DNA from: Candidatus Azobacteroides sp.
Lineage (GTDB): Bacteria; Bacteroidota; Bacteroidia; Bacteroidales; Azobacteroidaceae
Direction: 5' to 3'
Length of the DNA stretch: 55,998 bases
Assembly (NCBI GenBank): GCA_009783445.1
Contig: WRFY01000120.1
Location: 1-55,998, forward strand
Positions within the stretch are counted from its first letter, which is position 1; each line of letters starts with the position of its first letter. Position numbers and translations under genes: made by a program. Positions 46,221 through 55,534 of this stretch are shown here, in pieces. The notes under the pieces were generated by a model, which was not told the origin of the DNA, made no database searches, and saw only the letters and a program-made list of their open reading frames with translations.

Positions 46221-46796
46221 GTGCCAATCAGCATATTGACTTTCAAGAAAATAAAAGACGGAAACATATGGGCTTTCGAAACCCTTTTCCGATCCTACTA
46301 CGAACCCTTGTGCCGTTACGCCTATCAATGGGTCGAAAATAGGGAAACGGCTGAAGAAATCGTACAAGATCTATTTTATATTCTTTGGAAGGAAAGGCAA
46401 ACCCTGCAAGTGTTCACTTCCGTGAACGGATATTTATATCGTTCCGTCAAAAACAAATCGCTGCAATATGTTGAGAAAAGAAAAGTAAGAGATGCCTATC
46501 AGAAAATGTGCGCGGAAAATACAATTCTGGAAACTCCCACACCTCTGGAAGAATTGGAATACAAAGAGTTGGAACAGCATATAGAGGAAACCTTGCGCCG
46601 TTTGCCCGAACGCAGGCAAAAAATATTCCGAATGAGTCGGATGGAAGGAAAAAAGTATCATGAAATCGCGCAGGAACTGCAAATATCCGTAAAAACGGTA
46701 GAAGTCGAAATAAGTAAAGCGCTTCAGGAATTACGCGATCAATACAGTTCTACATACGATTCAAAAAAGCAAAAAGTCAAAAAGTCAAACGCATGA
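46221..46796 (+). CDS. ECF-type RNA polymerase sigma factor
   Basis: 191 residues from a GTG start. Sigma region 2 covers about 17-60 (FETLFRSYYEPLCRYAYQW, AEEIVQDLFYILWKER). Region 4 covers about 115-170 (LRRLPERRQKIFRMSRMEG, YHEIAQELQISVKTVEVEIS). It belongs to the Bacteroidota sigma-70 family controlled by FecR-type anti-sigma factors. Its stop overlaps the FecR start as ATGA, so the two are translationally coupled. The paralogous gene ends 48 nt upstream. Confidence 0.93.
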   Translation: MPISILTFKKIKDGNIWAFETLFRSYYEPLCRYAYQWVENRETAEEIVQDLFYILWKERQTLQVFTSVNGYLYRSVKNKSLQYVEKRKVRDAYQKMCAENTILETPTPLEELEYKELEQHIEETLRRLPERRQKIFRMSRMEGKKYHEIAQELQISVKTVEVEISKALQELRDQYSSTYDSKKQKVKKSNA

Positions 46797-47647
46797 AACA
46801 AAATAAAGACGGCATATGCCGGATGGATGTGGATAAAGCATGGAATAGCCTCTATGCACGATTGGAAAAAGAGCAGCTATTGACCATCGAAGCAGAACAT
46901 TTCTCTTATCGAAAACGAAAAATACCGCTTCAATGGGTGGCGGCGGCTGCTATTTGTGCCGGAATTATTTTTTCTGCCTTCTATTTTTCTCAAAACAGGG
47001 ATCATTCGGCGTTATTTCTAACCAATACAGATTCCAGCACATTGGTCTCTACGCTTGAAGACGGTTCAATCGTTTATTTGGCAAGTCAGGCATCTCTTTG
47101 CTATCCATCCGCTTTTGCTGTTGATCAGCGAAAAGTGGAACTCAACGGCAACGCTTTATTTTGCGTAGCAAAAGATGAAAAACGTCCTTTTGTTGTTAAA
47201 ATCAATGGAATCCGAATCGAAGTGGTAGGAACCATTTTTGCCGTTCAATCTTCTCCCGATCATTCGTTTGAACTTTCAGTAAAACAGGGAAAAGTAAATG
47301 TTCAAGCCAAGGACGATCCCATAATTCTTCCTGTGGAAAGCGGCGAAACCGTTCAATTGAATACGGGCAAACTGAGCAAGTCGAGAACGGAAGATTTTCG
47401 ACTATTCCGCCTTTTCACCGACAAGATGCGTTTCAAGGACGAAAAATTAGACCACATTGTTCAGGCTATTAATACCCTCTATGGTTCTCCAATCCTTATT
47501 GCCGACGAATCCATCCATAACAGGACATTGACTGTTACGTTTGAAAATAACTCCGTTGAAACGATGACGGAATTAATCTGCATGGCATTGCACTTGGAAC
47601 AAATCAATAAACAGGATACCATCTTTATCCGGTCATTCATAAAATAG
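46793..47647 (+). CDS. FecR-type anti-sigma factor
   Basis: 284 residues. A cytoplasmic sigma-binding N-terminus (about 1-45) precedes a single membrane helix (LQWVAAAAICAGIIFSAFYF), then the FecR domain (about 85-200, with GSIVYLASQASLCYPS and EVVGTIFAVQSS) and a DUF4974 C-terminal domain (about 210-280, KMRFKDEKLDHIVQAINTLY). By family it holds the sigma factor until an outer-membrane partner's STN domain signals through the periplasmic part. The STN-bearing protein starts 6 nt downstream. Confidence 0.93.
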   Translation: MKQNKDGICRMDVDKAWNSLYARLEKEQLLTIEAEHFSYRKRKIPLQWVAAAAICAGIIFSAFYFSQNRDHSALFLTNTDSSTLVSTLEDGSIVYLASQASLCYPSAFAVDQRKVELNGNALFCVAKDEKRPFVVKINGIRIEVVGTIFAVQSSPDHSFELSVKQGKVNVQAKDDPIILPVESGETVQLNTGKLSKSRTEDFRLFRLFTDKMRFKDEKLDHIVQAINTLYGSPILIADESIHNRTLTVTFENNSVETMTELICMALHLEQINKQDTIFIRSFIK

Positions 47648-47653
47648 AGATTT

Positions 47654-49186
47654 ATGCGAAGTTGTTTCATTGGAATAATTTGTTTTTTCGGGTGTTGTTC
47701 TTTTGCAAAAGCAGAGGAAATTCTCGATCAGGAAATACAATTGCCCAAAACAAGGGAAACAACGTATGAATTACTCAACCGAATTACCGACCTTACAGGT
47801 TTCTTTTTTATTTACGATAGCGATGTCATTCGCAATGAAAAAAAAATCAAATTTTCCGGAGGAAAACACACCTTGAGGCAATCCATTTACTTGATCACTC
47901 AGAATCAAAACATACAAATCAAGGTGATGGGCCGGCATATCCTTTTGTATAAGAAAGAAGCCTTGCCTTCCAGCGTCAGTAAATCCGTACCGATAATTAA
48001 CGACAGCCTGACTTATGTTGTTGCAAAAGCCATGGTAAAAGATGCCCAAACCCAAGAACCTATTCCGCATGTTTCCGCAAGCATCGCAGAAACCGGCATC
48101 GGAACCATTACCAATCAGTCGGGCGAGTTTATGCTTAAAATACCGCTTTCCGATTCCACTCAATACATTCAAATTTCTCATGTAGGTTATAATCAACAGA
48201 TTATACCCGTAGAGTTGTTTCGGAACAATCCGGTAGATATCTATATGCAAACAAAAATAATTCCGCTGGAGGAAGTCATCATCGGCTTGGTCAATCCGCA
48301 AAAAATCATACGGGAAATGCTTAATAACAAACCTATTAACTATCAGAAGGATCCCGTTTATTTCACCGCCTTTTACCGAGAAGGCATAGAGAAAAAAAAT
48401 ACCCTTATCAGTTTGACCGAAGCTGTATTTCAAATATATAAAACCGGCTTTGAATCGTCCGCCAACGATCAGGTCAAATTATTAAAAATGAGAAAAATAA
48501 GTAATGAAGACGAACATGATTCCCTGATCGTAAAAATGAGAGCCGGAATTGATGCCTCTTTGCGTTTGGATATTATCAAATACATTCCCGATTTTCTCGA
48601 TTTGAGCAACGAACCCCCATTTATCTATACCAAAATAGACATGACGGTAACCGATTCCAGTTTAGCGCATGTAATTGCTTTTGAGCAAAAACCCGGAATT
48701 GCGGAACCATTTTATAAAGGGGAACTCTATATTGATGCAGAAAACAGCGCTTTGTTGGCTGCGCATTTTGAAGTTGATCCGCGTTATATTGATAAAGCAA
48801 CAGATATATTTGTACTCAAAAAACCCAAAGGAGTGGACATCAAACCGGAAAATGCCAGCTATTATGTATATTACAAATATTGGAATGGAAAGTATTATTT
48901 AAACCACATTCGAGGAGATGTAACATTCAAGATGAAAAAAAAGAATATTCTTTTTCAACCTTCCAAATCCATTCATATTTTTTTTGAAATGGTTGTTTGC
49001 AAAATCGACACCTGTGATGTGAAAAGATTTCCGCGCAAAGAAAGCATCTCTACCCGCACGGTATTTTCAGAAACAAAATTTCACTACGACAACCGCTTCT
49101 GGGACGATTTCAATGTCATTCTTCCCGAAAAAGAACTCAATGAAGCGATCACTCGCATCTCTTCCAAAATAGAAGAAATGGAGTGA
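47654..49186 (+). CDS. STN-domain and carboxypeptidase-regulatory-like protein
   Basis: 510 residues. A signal peptide (1-20, ending SFAKAE) is followed by a secretin/TonB short N-terminal (STN) domain (about 30-100, TTYELLNRITDLTGFFFIYD), a carboxypeptidase-regulatory-like domain (about 125-205, VKDAQTQEPIPHV...TNQSGEFMLKI) and the same uncharacterised C-terminal domain as its paralogue (AFYREGIEKK, YKGELYIDAENSALL, YLNHIRGDV, RFPRKESI). There is no TonB-dependent receptor barrel or plug. In related sigma/FecR systems the STN domain belongs to a SusC-like receptor; here it is on a receptor-less protein. It is last in the sigma-FecR operon. Confidence 0.85.
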   Translation: MRSCFIGIICFFGCCSFAKAEEILDQEIQLPKTRETTYELLNRITDLTGFFFIYDSDVIRNEKKIKFSGGKHTLRQSIYLITQNQNIQIKVMGRHILLYKKEALPSSVSKSVPIINDSLTYVVAKAMVKDAQTQEPIPHVSASIAETGIGTITNQSGEFMLKIPLSDSTQYIQISHVGYNQQIIPVELFRNNPVDIYMQTKIIPLEEVIIGLVNPQKIIREMLNNKPINYQKDPVYFTAFYREGIEKKNTLISLTEAVFQIYKTGFESSANDQVKLLKMRKISNEDEHDSLIVKMRAGIDASLRLDIIKYIPDFLDLSNEPPFIYTKIDMTVTDSSLAHVIAFEQKPGIAEPFYKGELYIDAENSALLAAHFEVDPRYIDKATDIFVLKKPKGVDIKPENASYYVYYKYWNGKYYLNHIRGDVTFKMKKKNILFQPSKSIHIFFEMVVCKIDTCDVKRFPRKESISTRTVFSETKFHYDNRFWDDFNVILPEKELNEAITRISSKIEEME

Positions 49187-49217
49187 GGCGCGTCCCTTCC
49201 CTGATGAACTGAGTATT

Positions 49218-49304
49218 CGTTCTTGCGAGGGGCAAAGCCTGAAGCAATCCGTAACAAATACTGTTGAATTGCTTCCCGCTCATATCTCTCAATCGCTATG
49301 ACGG
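49218..49304. repeat. REP-like degenerate inverted repeat
   Basis: Contains GCGAGGGGCAAAGC...GAAGCAATCC on the left and GAATTGCTTCCCGC...CGCTATGACGG on the right, which pair imperfectly. This CGTCAT-TGCGAGG-GAAGCAATC type is a widespread dispersed intergenic palindrome. It lies between convergent genes and may also terminate transcription. Confidence 0.5.
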
Positions 49305-49345
49305 AATCCGGTTGATCCGTTTTCCTCTGCGTTCTTATTTATCAT

Positions 49346-50752
49346 TCAAAACAGAAAGAAATTTTTAGCATTGTAATAACTGATATTTTCCACCATCTGG
49401 CCCAGAAAATCGAGTTCATCCTCTGGCAAGCATCCGTTTTCCACATCAGAGCCGATTAAATTGCAGAGTATCCGGCGGAAATATTCGTGTCTCGGATAGG
49501 AAAGGAAACTGCGCGAATCGGTCAGCATGCCGACAAAACGGCTCAACAATCCCAATACCGATAAAGTATTTATTTGCTTTTCTATACCTTCTTTCTGATC
49601 GAGAAACCACCAGCCCGAACCGAATTGAATTTTTCCGGCAACGCTTCCATCCTGAAAATTACCAATCATGGTAGCAACCATTTCATTGTCAGCTGGATTC
49701 AGATTGTAAATGATAGTCTTTGCCAATTTATTTTGTTTGTCGAGCGTATCCAGAAATTTAGACATGGCTTTCGCCGTCAGAAAGGTGCCGATAGAGTCGA
49801 AGCCGGTATCAGCTCCTATTTGGTTGAATAAACGGGTGTTATTATTTCGTATCGCTCCGTAGTGAAATTGTTGCGTCCATCCTTTTTCCCAATTCATTTC
49901 TGCAAAGATCACCAGCATCGCTGATTTGAATTTCAATATATCCCAATAACTCAATTCTTCGCCTCCATATACTCGGTTAAATATCTCTTTGATTTCATCG
50001 TCTGTATAGTCTTCGGCAAAAAATTCTTCAATTCCATGGTCGGATAATTTGCAGCCTTGTTCTGCAAAAAACTCCTGCCGTTTCCGAAGCGCGGCAATTA
50101 AATCATCGAAAGAAGAAATGGAAATATTGGATACATTCGACAAGGTTTCGACATACGACCGGAAGGCGGTCGGATTTTCTACGGCCATCGCTTTGTCAGG
50201 ACGCCAAGTTGGCAACATTTTGATTTCAAAACCGTCGTTTCGGGTTTTAATATGGTGTTCGAGCGAATCCACAGGGTCGTCGGTTGTACAAATTGTTTCT
50301 ACCTTGTATTTCCGCATCAAATTGCGAGCCGAGTATTCCGGCGTTTGCAATTTAGCTGTACATTCTTCGTAAATTTCCCTTGCAGTACGAGGCGATAACA
50401 ATTTTTTTACTCCAAAACCGGTTTTTAATTCCAGATGAGTCCAATGATAAAGCGGATTACGCATAGTATAGGGAACTGTTTCCGCCCATTTTTCAAATTT
50501 TTCCCAATCGGAAGTTTTTTTCCCTGTGCAATATCTTTCGTCGATGCCGTTGGCGCGCATGGCACGCCATTTGTAATGATCGCCCCCCAACCAAATTTCT
50601 GTCAAAGACCTGAATTGATAATCTTCGGCAACCATTGAAGGAATTATATGGCAATGATAATCAATAATTGGCTGTTTCTCAGCATGTTGATGATACAGCT
50701 TTTGCGCGGTTTCCGTTTGCAGCAAAAAATCTTCGTTCATAAACTTTTTCAT
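49346..50752 (-). CDS. uxaC: Uronate (glucuronate/galacturonate) isomerase
   Basis: 468-residue amidohydrolase-fold enzyme that isomerises D-glucuronate to fructuronate and D-galacturonate to tagaturonate. The metal-site motif IIDYHCHIIP lies at about residues 29-38. LTEIWLGGDHYKWRAMRANG and SRSFLSYPRHEYFRR are UxaC signatures. It stands divergently from the other uronate genes, so the spacer at 50753-50905 holds both promoters, including a TAATTTTG box on the minus strand (50809-50802). Confidence 0.96.
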   Translation of the reverse strand: MKKFMNEDFLLQTETAQKLYHQHAEKQPIIDYHCHIIPSMVAEDYQFRSLTEIWLGGDHYKWRAMRANGIDERYCTGKKTSDWEKFEKWAETVPYTMRNPLYHWTHLELKTGFGVKKLLSPRTAREIYEECTAKLQTPEYSARNLMRKYKVETICTTDDPVDSLEHHIKTRNDGFEIKMLPTWRPDKAMAVENPTAFRSYVETLSNVSNISISSFDDLIAALRKRQEFFAEQGCKLSDHGIEEFFAEDYTDDEIKEIFNRVYGGEELSYWDILKFKSAMLVIFAEMNWEKGWTQQFHYGAIRNNNTRLFNQIGADTGFDSIGTFLTAKAMSKFLDTLDKQNKLAKTIIYNLNPADNEMVATMIGNFQDGSVAGKIQFGSGWWFLDQKEGIEKQINTLSVLGLLSRFVGMLTDSRSFLSYPRHEYFRRILCNLIGSDVENGCLPEDELDFLGQMVENISYYNAKNFFLF

Positions 50753-50905
50753 GATAAAATAGCTATTTTAAATAATGATAAAACTTTTCCGTGTACGCTC
50801 GCAAAATTATAAAAAAACAGAATGCGTTTTTGAAATTGTTTGTATTTTTGCGATTATTTTTCTGCGCAATAGAGGGAGTTTCATTTGAGAAAAAAAGTCA
50901 AGCGG

Positions 50906-51106
50906 ATGGATATACATCATCATCAAAGAAAAATACGGATCAAAGATATTGCTCTTTTGGCGGGCGCTTCGGAGGGAACAGTCGACCGAGTTCTTCATCA
51001 CAGAGGAGTGGCGGCCGTTCGAAGTGTGAAAATCGTCAACAAGGCGGTGAAAAGATTGAATTATTCGCCCAATCTATTTGCCCGTTCGCTGGCTTCAAAA
51101 AAATAG
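50906..51106 (+). pseudogene. LacI-family regulator, DNA-binding domain only
   Basis: About 66 residues from ATG 50906 (a TTG at 50885 is also in frame). KIRIKDIALLAGASEGTVDRVLH and NKAVKRLNYSPNLFARSLAS (each shown in part) form a complete LacI helix-turn-helix and hinge helix. A TAG stop follows at 51104-51106, where a full LacI protein would continue for about 270 residues. The 54 bases to uxaB have no remnant of the sensor domain. It is probably a truncated hexuronate regulator; a functional isolated DNA-binding domain cannot be excluded. A TATTTTTG box lies at 50843-50850. Confidence 0.75.
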
Positions 51107-51160
51107 GAAAGAAAACATAGATTATTATATTGAATTTAAGGAATAAATTTTTTCATCGTC

Positions 51161-52621
51161 ATGGAAAATATTAACAGAAAAACAGCAAAAAAAGCCCAAC
51201 TCTATCCTGAACGCATCATCCAATTCGGAGAAGGGAATTTTCTTCGCGCGTTTGTAGACTGGATTGTCTATAACATGAATCAAAAAGTAAACTTCCAAAC
51301 AGGAGTAGTGGCTGTGCAACCGATTTTTACGGGAATGATCGACTTACTGAACGAACAGGACGGCTTGTATCATGTAAATCTGCAAGGAATAGACAGGGGA
51401 AAAGTTATCGACAACATTGACTTGATAGATGTGATTACGCGCGGAATCAATCCGTATTTACAATTTGACGAATACCTTCAACTGGCGGAAATTCCGGAAA
51501 TGCGTTTCGTCATTTCCAATACAACCGAAGCGGGAATTGCATTCGATCCGACTTGCCGCTTGGACGATCAACCGGCAACATCTTATCCCGGCAAATTGAC
51601 GCAATTGCTTTATCGCCGCTATCAAACATTTCACGGCGCACCGGACAAGGGATGGATTATTTTCCCTTGCGAATTGATTTTTCACAATGGCATCGAATTG
51701 AAAAACTGCATTCATCAATACATCGACCTGTGGCAATTGGGCGACGATTTCCGGAATTGGTTCGACAACGCTTGCGGCGTCTACAGTACATTGGTAGACC
51801 GTATTGTTCCCGGTTATCCCAAAAATACAATTGATGAAATTCTGGATAGAATACAATACAACGATCAATTGGTGGTAAAAGCTGAAATTTTCCATCTATG
51901 GGTTATCGAAGCGCCAGAATCGGTGGCCGCTGAATTTCCTGCTGGAAAAGCCGGATTAAACGTTCTGTTTGTTCCAAACGAAAAACCTTATCATGAACGA
52001 AAGGTTACATTGTTGAACGGTCCGCATACAGTTTTGGCTCCCGTCGGTTATTTGGCTGGTCTGAGTACCGTTCGAGAATGCGTGGAAGATGAAATTGTTG
52101 GCTCGTTTGTTCATCAAGTCATGTACGACGAGTTATTGCCAACATTGGACTTGCCTAAAGAAGAATTGGAACAATATGCTTGCGACGTATGGAACCGTTT
52201 TCGCAATCCGTATGTTAAACATTTAGTAACCAGCATTATGCTCAATTCGTTCCCCAAATACAAAACGCGCGATTTGCCGGGATTGAAAATATACAGAGAA
52301 CGGACTGGCCGCCTGCCTTCGGGCTTAGTACTGGGACTGGCGGCCATCATTACCTGTTATAAAGGGGACAAGCAATGCGAGGATGAAATCGTACCCAACG
52401 ACGATAAGGCTATTCTGGATTTATTGACTAAACTTTGGAAAATAAATGATTTGGCTAAGGTAGCCCAAGGCGTTTTGGCGGCAACATTTATTTGGGGTGA
52501 AGATTTGAATATGATTTACGGATTGACCGAAAAATTAACCGAATACTTGAAGTCTATAGAGGAAAAGGGGATAAAAGAAACGCTATGCAATTGCTTAAAA
52601 TCAACTCTGCCGACAACGTAG
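51161..52621 (+). CDS. uxaB: Tagaturonate reductase (altronate oxidoreductase)
   Basis: 486-residue NADH-dependent long-chain mannitol-dehydrogenase-family enzyme that reduces D-tagaturonate to D-altronate. The N-terminal RIIQFGEGNFLRAFVDWIVY is the UxaB cofactor-binding start. Further family segments are TTEAGIAFDP, GWIIFPCELI and TLLNGPHTVLAPVGYLAG. It overlaps uxaA by 37 nt. Confidence 0.94.
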   Translation: MENINRKTAKKAQLYPERIIQFGEGNFLRAFVDWIVYNMNQKVNFQTGVVAVQPIFTGMIDLLNEQDGLYHVNLQGIDRGKVIDNIDLIDVITRGINPYLQFDEYLQLAEIPEMRFVISNTTEAGIAFDPTCRLDDQPATSYPGKLTQLLYRRYQTFHGAPDKGWIIFPCELIFHNGIELKNCIHQYIDLWQLGDDFRNWFDNACGVYSTLVDRIVPGYPKNTIDEILDRIQYNDQLVVKAEIFHLWVIEAPESVAAEFPAGKAGLNVLFVPNEKPYHERKVTLLNGPHTVLAPVGYLAGLSTVRECVEDEIVGSFVHQVMYDELLPTLDLPKEELEQYACDVWNRFRNPYVKHLVTSIMLNSFPKYKTRDLPGLKIYRERTGRLPSGLVLGLAAIITCYKGDKQCEDEIVPNDDKAILDLLTKLWKINDLAKVAQGVLAATFIWGEDLNMIYGLTEKLTEYLKSIEEKGIKETLCNCLKSTLPTT

Positions 52622-54069
52622 CCATTGCATTAACCGAGTTGCACAAGGGAGAAACAGTTGAGGTGGAGGGAAATACCATCGCTTTGCTTTCTGATATTCC
52701 TGCAGGGCACAAACTGGCGCTGAAAACGATCCCTGAGAAAAACGACGTCGTCAAATACGGTTATCCTATCGGTCATGCCCTCCGGACGATTGCTCTGGGC
52801 GATTGGGTCAATGAACAAACAATAAAAACTAATCTGTCCGGATTGATGGAGTATGAATACCATCCGCAACCGGTTCAATTGGCTATTTCCAATCAAAATT
52901 TGACTTTCAAAGGATACCTCCGCTCCAACGGAAGCGTTGGCATTCGAAACGAAATCTGGATTATTCCTACTGTTGGTTGCGTCAATGGAACGATACAAAC
53001 GCTTGCCGAACAGTTGCGGCGGGAAACGCAAGGGCAGGGAGTAGACGCCATTGCGGCTTATCCGCACAATTACGGTTGCTCTCAATTGGGCGGCGATCAC
53101 GAAAATACGCGAAAAATCTTGCACGACATGGTATTGCATCCCAATGCCGGAGGCGTTTTATTGGTAGGTTTAGGCTGCGAAAACAATCAGATGGATGCTT
53201 TCATCGAAATGCTGGGAGAGTATGACGCCGACCGTATCCGGTTTATCGAAACGCAAAAAGTAGCAGACGAATACAAAGAAGGAATGCAGCTTCTGCGAGC
53301 AATCTACCAAACTGCATCCAAAGATGTACGTGAAAACGTTCCCTTGTCGGAATTAAAATGCGGATTAAAATGCGGCGGTTCGGACGGTTTTTCCGGTATT
53401 ACGGCCAATCCTTTACTGGGCGCTTTTTCCGATTTTCTGATTGCACAGAGCGGAAGTACGGTATTAACGGAGGTGCCGGAGATGTTTGGCGCCGAAACAA
53501 TCTTGATGAATCGATGCGTCAATCGGGAAATATTTGAAAAAACCGTCCATTTAATCAACGATTTCAAAGATTATTTCATGCAGAACGGACAAGCGGTTTA
53601 TGAAAATCCATCGCCGGGGAACAAAGCCGGAGGTATCTCCACATTGGAAGAAAAATCGCTGGGATGTATACAAAAAAGTGGAAAATCGCAGGTACAAGAT
53701 GTTTTGAAATATGGCGACCGCATTCAAACCAAAGGATTAAATCTGCTGAATGCTCCCGGAAACGATTTAGTGGCATCGACTGCTTTGGCCGCTTCCGGAT
53801 GTCATTTGGTGTTATTCACCACCGGACGGGGAACGCCTTTCGGAACGTTTGTTCCTACCTTAAAAATTGCATCGAACTCAAATTTATTCCAAAAAAAACC
53901 GAATTGGATTGATTTTAATGCAGGAACAATACTGGAAAACGAAACAATAGGCGCTGCTAACGAACGGTTTATCGAATATGTTATTCGAGCGGCAAGCGGC
54001 GAACGGGTCAACAATGAAAAGAATGGATACCGTGAAATAGCTATTTTTAAAACCGGCGTAACGTTGTAA
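52585..54069 (+). CDS. uxaA: Altronate dehydratase
   Basis: Dehydrates D-altronate to 2-keto-3-deoxygluconate. The 494 residues comprise an N-terminal SAF domain (about 1-90) and a C-terminal UxaA/GarD core with GSVGIRNEIWIIPTVGCVN, AYPHNYGCSQLGGDHENT, LKCGGSDGFSGITANP and FTTGRGTPFGTFVPT. Conserved cysteines in GCxN, GCSQ and LKCGGSDG fit its metal site. The 37-nt overlap with uxaB indicates translational coupling. Confidence 0.95.
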   Translation: MQLLKINSADNVAIALTELHKGETVEVEGNTIALLSDIPAGHKLALKTIPEKNDVVKYGYPIGHALRTIALGDWVNEQTIKTNLSGLMEYEYHPQPVQLAISNQNLTFKGYLRSNGSVGIRNEIWIIPTVGCVNGTIQTLAEQLRRETQGQGVDAIAAYPHNYGCSQLGGDHENTRKILHDMVLHPNAGGVLLVGLGCENNQMDAFIEMLGEYDADRIRFIETQKVADEYKEGMQLLRAIYQTASKDVRENVPLSELKCGLKCGGSDGFSGITANPLLGAFSDFLIAQSGSTVLTEVPEMFGAETILMNRCVNREIFEKTVHLINDFKDYFMQNGQAVYENPSPGNKAGGISTLEEKSLGCIQKSGKSQVQDVLKYGDRIQTKGLNLLNAPGNDLVASTALAASGCHLVLFTTGRGTPFGTFVPTLKIASNSNLFQKKPNWIDFNAGTILENETIGAANERFIEYVIRAASGERVNNEKNGYREIAIFKTGVTL

Positions 54070-54126
54070 AATAGGCAGATTCAATAAAAAATTCTATCTT
54101 TGTCAAAACGTAAAACATCACAGAAT

Positions 54127-55461
54127 ATGAGATTCGAAATTATCAAATCAAAAACAACATTCGCGCTAATAAAAAAACGCTTACGGAAGTGGAAAACAAG
54201 TTTTATAGCGTTCAGTTTTTTTGCAGTAAGTATTTTACAGTTAGCATGCAGTAATAATGAAGGCGATGCAGAAAAACCCGTTTATTCATCTCCGATAAAA
54301 ATCGATTTGTCGGCTACCGAATTGCAATTGACAGGTGAAAGTCAAAATTTCGCTGCTAACTTATTTTCGACTATTCATGAATTACAGGCAAATGATCCAG
54401 AATCCGAAAATATAGTGATTTCCCCTTTAAGCCTGAATATGGCATTGGCTATGGTTTGGAATGGCGCTAACGGCGAAACGAAGCAGGCCATTCAGAAAGC
54501 AATGGGAATGGGCGATTATCCACAGTCGGAAGTAAACGATTATTTCAAAAAAGTGAGGGAAAATTTCGTTAAAACCGATCCGACAGTGAAATTATCTATC
54601 GCCAATTCGATTTGGACAAGGCAGGATTTTTCGGTAAAATCCAGTTTTTATGACGTTAACAAGAACTTTTATCAAGCCGAAGTAAAAGAAGTTGACTTTT
54701 CATCTCCTAATGCCCCTTCTCTCATAAACCAGTGGTGTTTTGACAATACGAACGGATTGATTAAAGAAATAATCGAAGGAAAAATATCCAACGATGTAAT
54801 GATGTATTTGATAAATGCTCTTTACTTCAAAGGAGAATGGTCGGATCATTACGGATTTGATCCGGTTGCAACAAGCGACGCTGCGTTTACAAAAGAAAAC
54901 GGCAGTTCAACTCAGGTAAAAATGATGAATCAGAACAATACATTGCCGTATTATAATGACGAATATTTGTCAACTACTTCTTTGCCGTTTGGAAACGATG
55001 CTTTCAGCATGGCATTTTTTCTTCCGAACGAAAATGTTTCCTTTGCCGAAATGTTGAATCAATTGAAGCAACCGAGCTATTTTGCCCAATGTCTGCAATC
55101 GAGCGGTAAGGCAGACGTCGACTTATATATTCCAAAATTTACTACCGAATATGAGATTACATTAAATGAAACCTTGAAGCAGTTGGGAATGGATATTGCC
55201 TTTACGGACGGGGCTGATTTTTCGGGTATTTCGGATACTCCTTTGTGTATTTCAAATGTAAAACAGAAAACATCGGTTTCGGTCGATGAAAAAGGAGGGG
55301 AAGCGGCGGCCGTCACAGTTGTCGAAGTGATTATGACCTCTGTAGATCCAACAAATACTCCCAAAACAGTTTTCCGAGCTGATCGTCCGTTCCTGTTTGT
55401 TATTCGAGAAAATTCCACCGGAGTTGTTTTGTTTATGGGGAAGATAGGTGGCGTCCAATGA
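54127..55461 (+). CDS. Serpin-family lipoprotein
   Basis: About 444 residues from ATG 54127 (a TTG at 54100 is in frame). Placement of a TATCTTTG box at 54095-54102 argues for the later start. The N-terminus has a hydrophobic stretch and lipobox ending LQLACSNNEG, so membrane anchoring, perhaps on the surface, is inferred. The serpin core follows (NIVISPLSLNMALAMVWNGA, LINALYFKGEWSDHY). The hinge DEKGGEAAAVT has the small residues needed for loop insertion, so an inhibitory serpin is likely. The reactive loop follows with a P1-P1' near Thr-Ser in VIMTSVD, by counting from the hinge. It sits between uxaA and kdgK, unrelated to sugar use. Confidence 0.92.
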   Translation: MRFEIIKSKTTFALIKKRLRKWKTSFIAFSFFAVSILQLACSNNEGDAEKPVYSSPIKIDLSATELQLTGESQNFAANLFSTIHELQANDPESENIVISPLSLNMALAMVWNGANGETKQAIQKAMGMGDYPQSEVNDYFKKVRENFVKTDPTVKLSIANSIWTRQDFSVKSSFYDVNKNFYQAEVKEVDFSSPNAPSLINQWCFDNTNGLIKEIIEGKISNDVMMYLINALYFKGEWSDHYGFDPVATSDAAFTKENGSSTQVKMMNQNNTLPYYNDEYLSTTSLPFGNDAFSMAFFLPNENVSFAEMLNQLKQPSYFAQCLQSSGKADVDLYIPKFTTEYEITLNETLKQLGMDIAFTDGADFSGISDTPLCISNVKQKTSVSVDEKGGEAAAVTVVEVIMTSVDPTNTPKTVFRADRPFLFVIRENSTGVVLFMGKIGGVQ

Positions 55462-55534
55462 TTTGAAAATATGGCCGATTGAATAGGAATGCTTTCGAAC
55501 GGAAAGTGATTATCAAAAGATTAATATATTTTAT

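Noticed and set aside
47771-48433. 220-codon minus-strand frame inside the STN protein gene
   Set aside because: Antisense shadow, no recognisable domain; plus-strand reading has STN and carboxypeptidase-regulatory domains.
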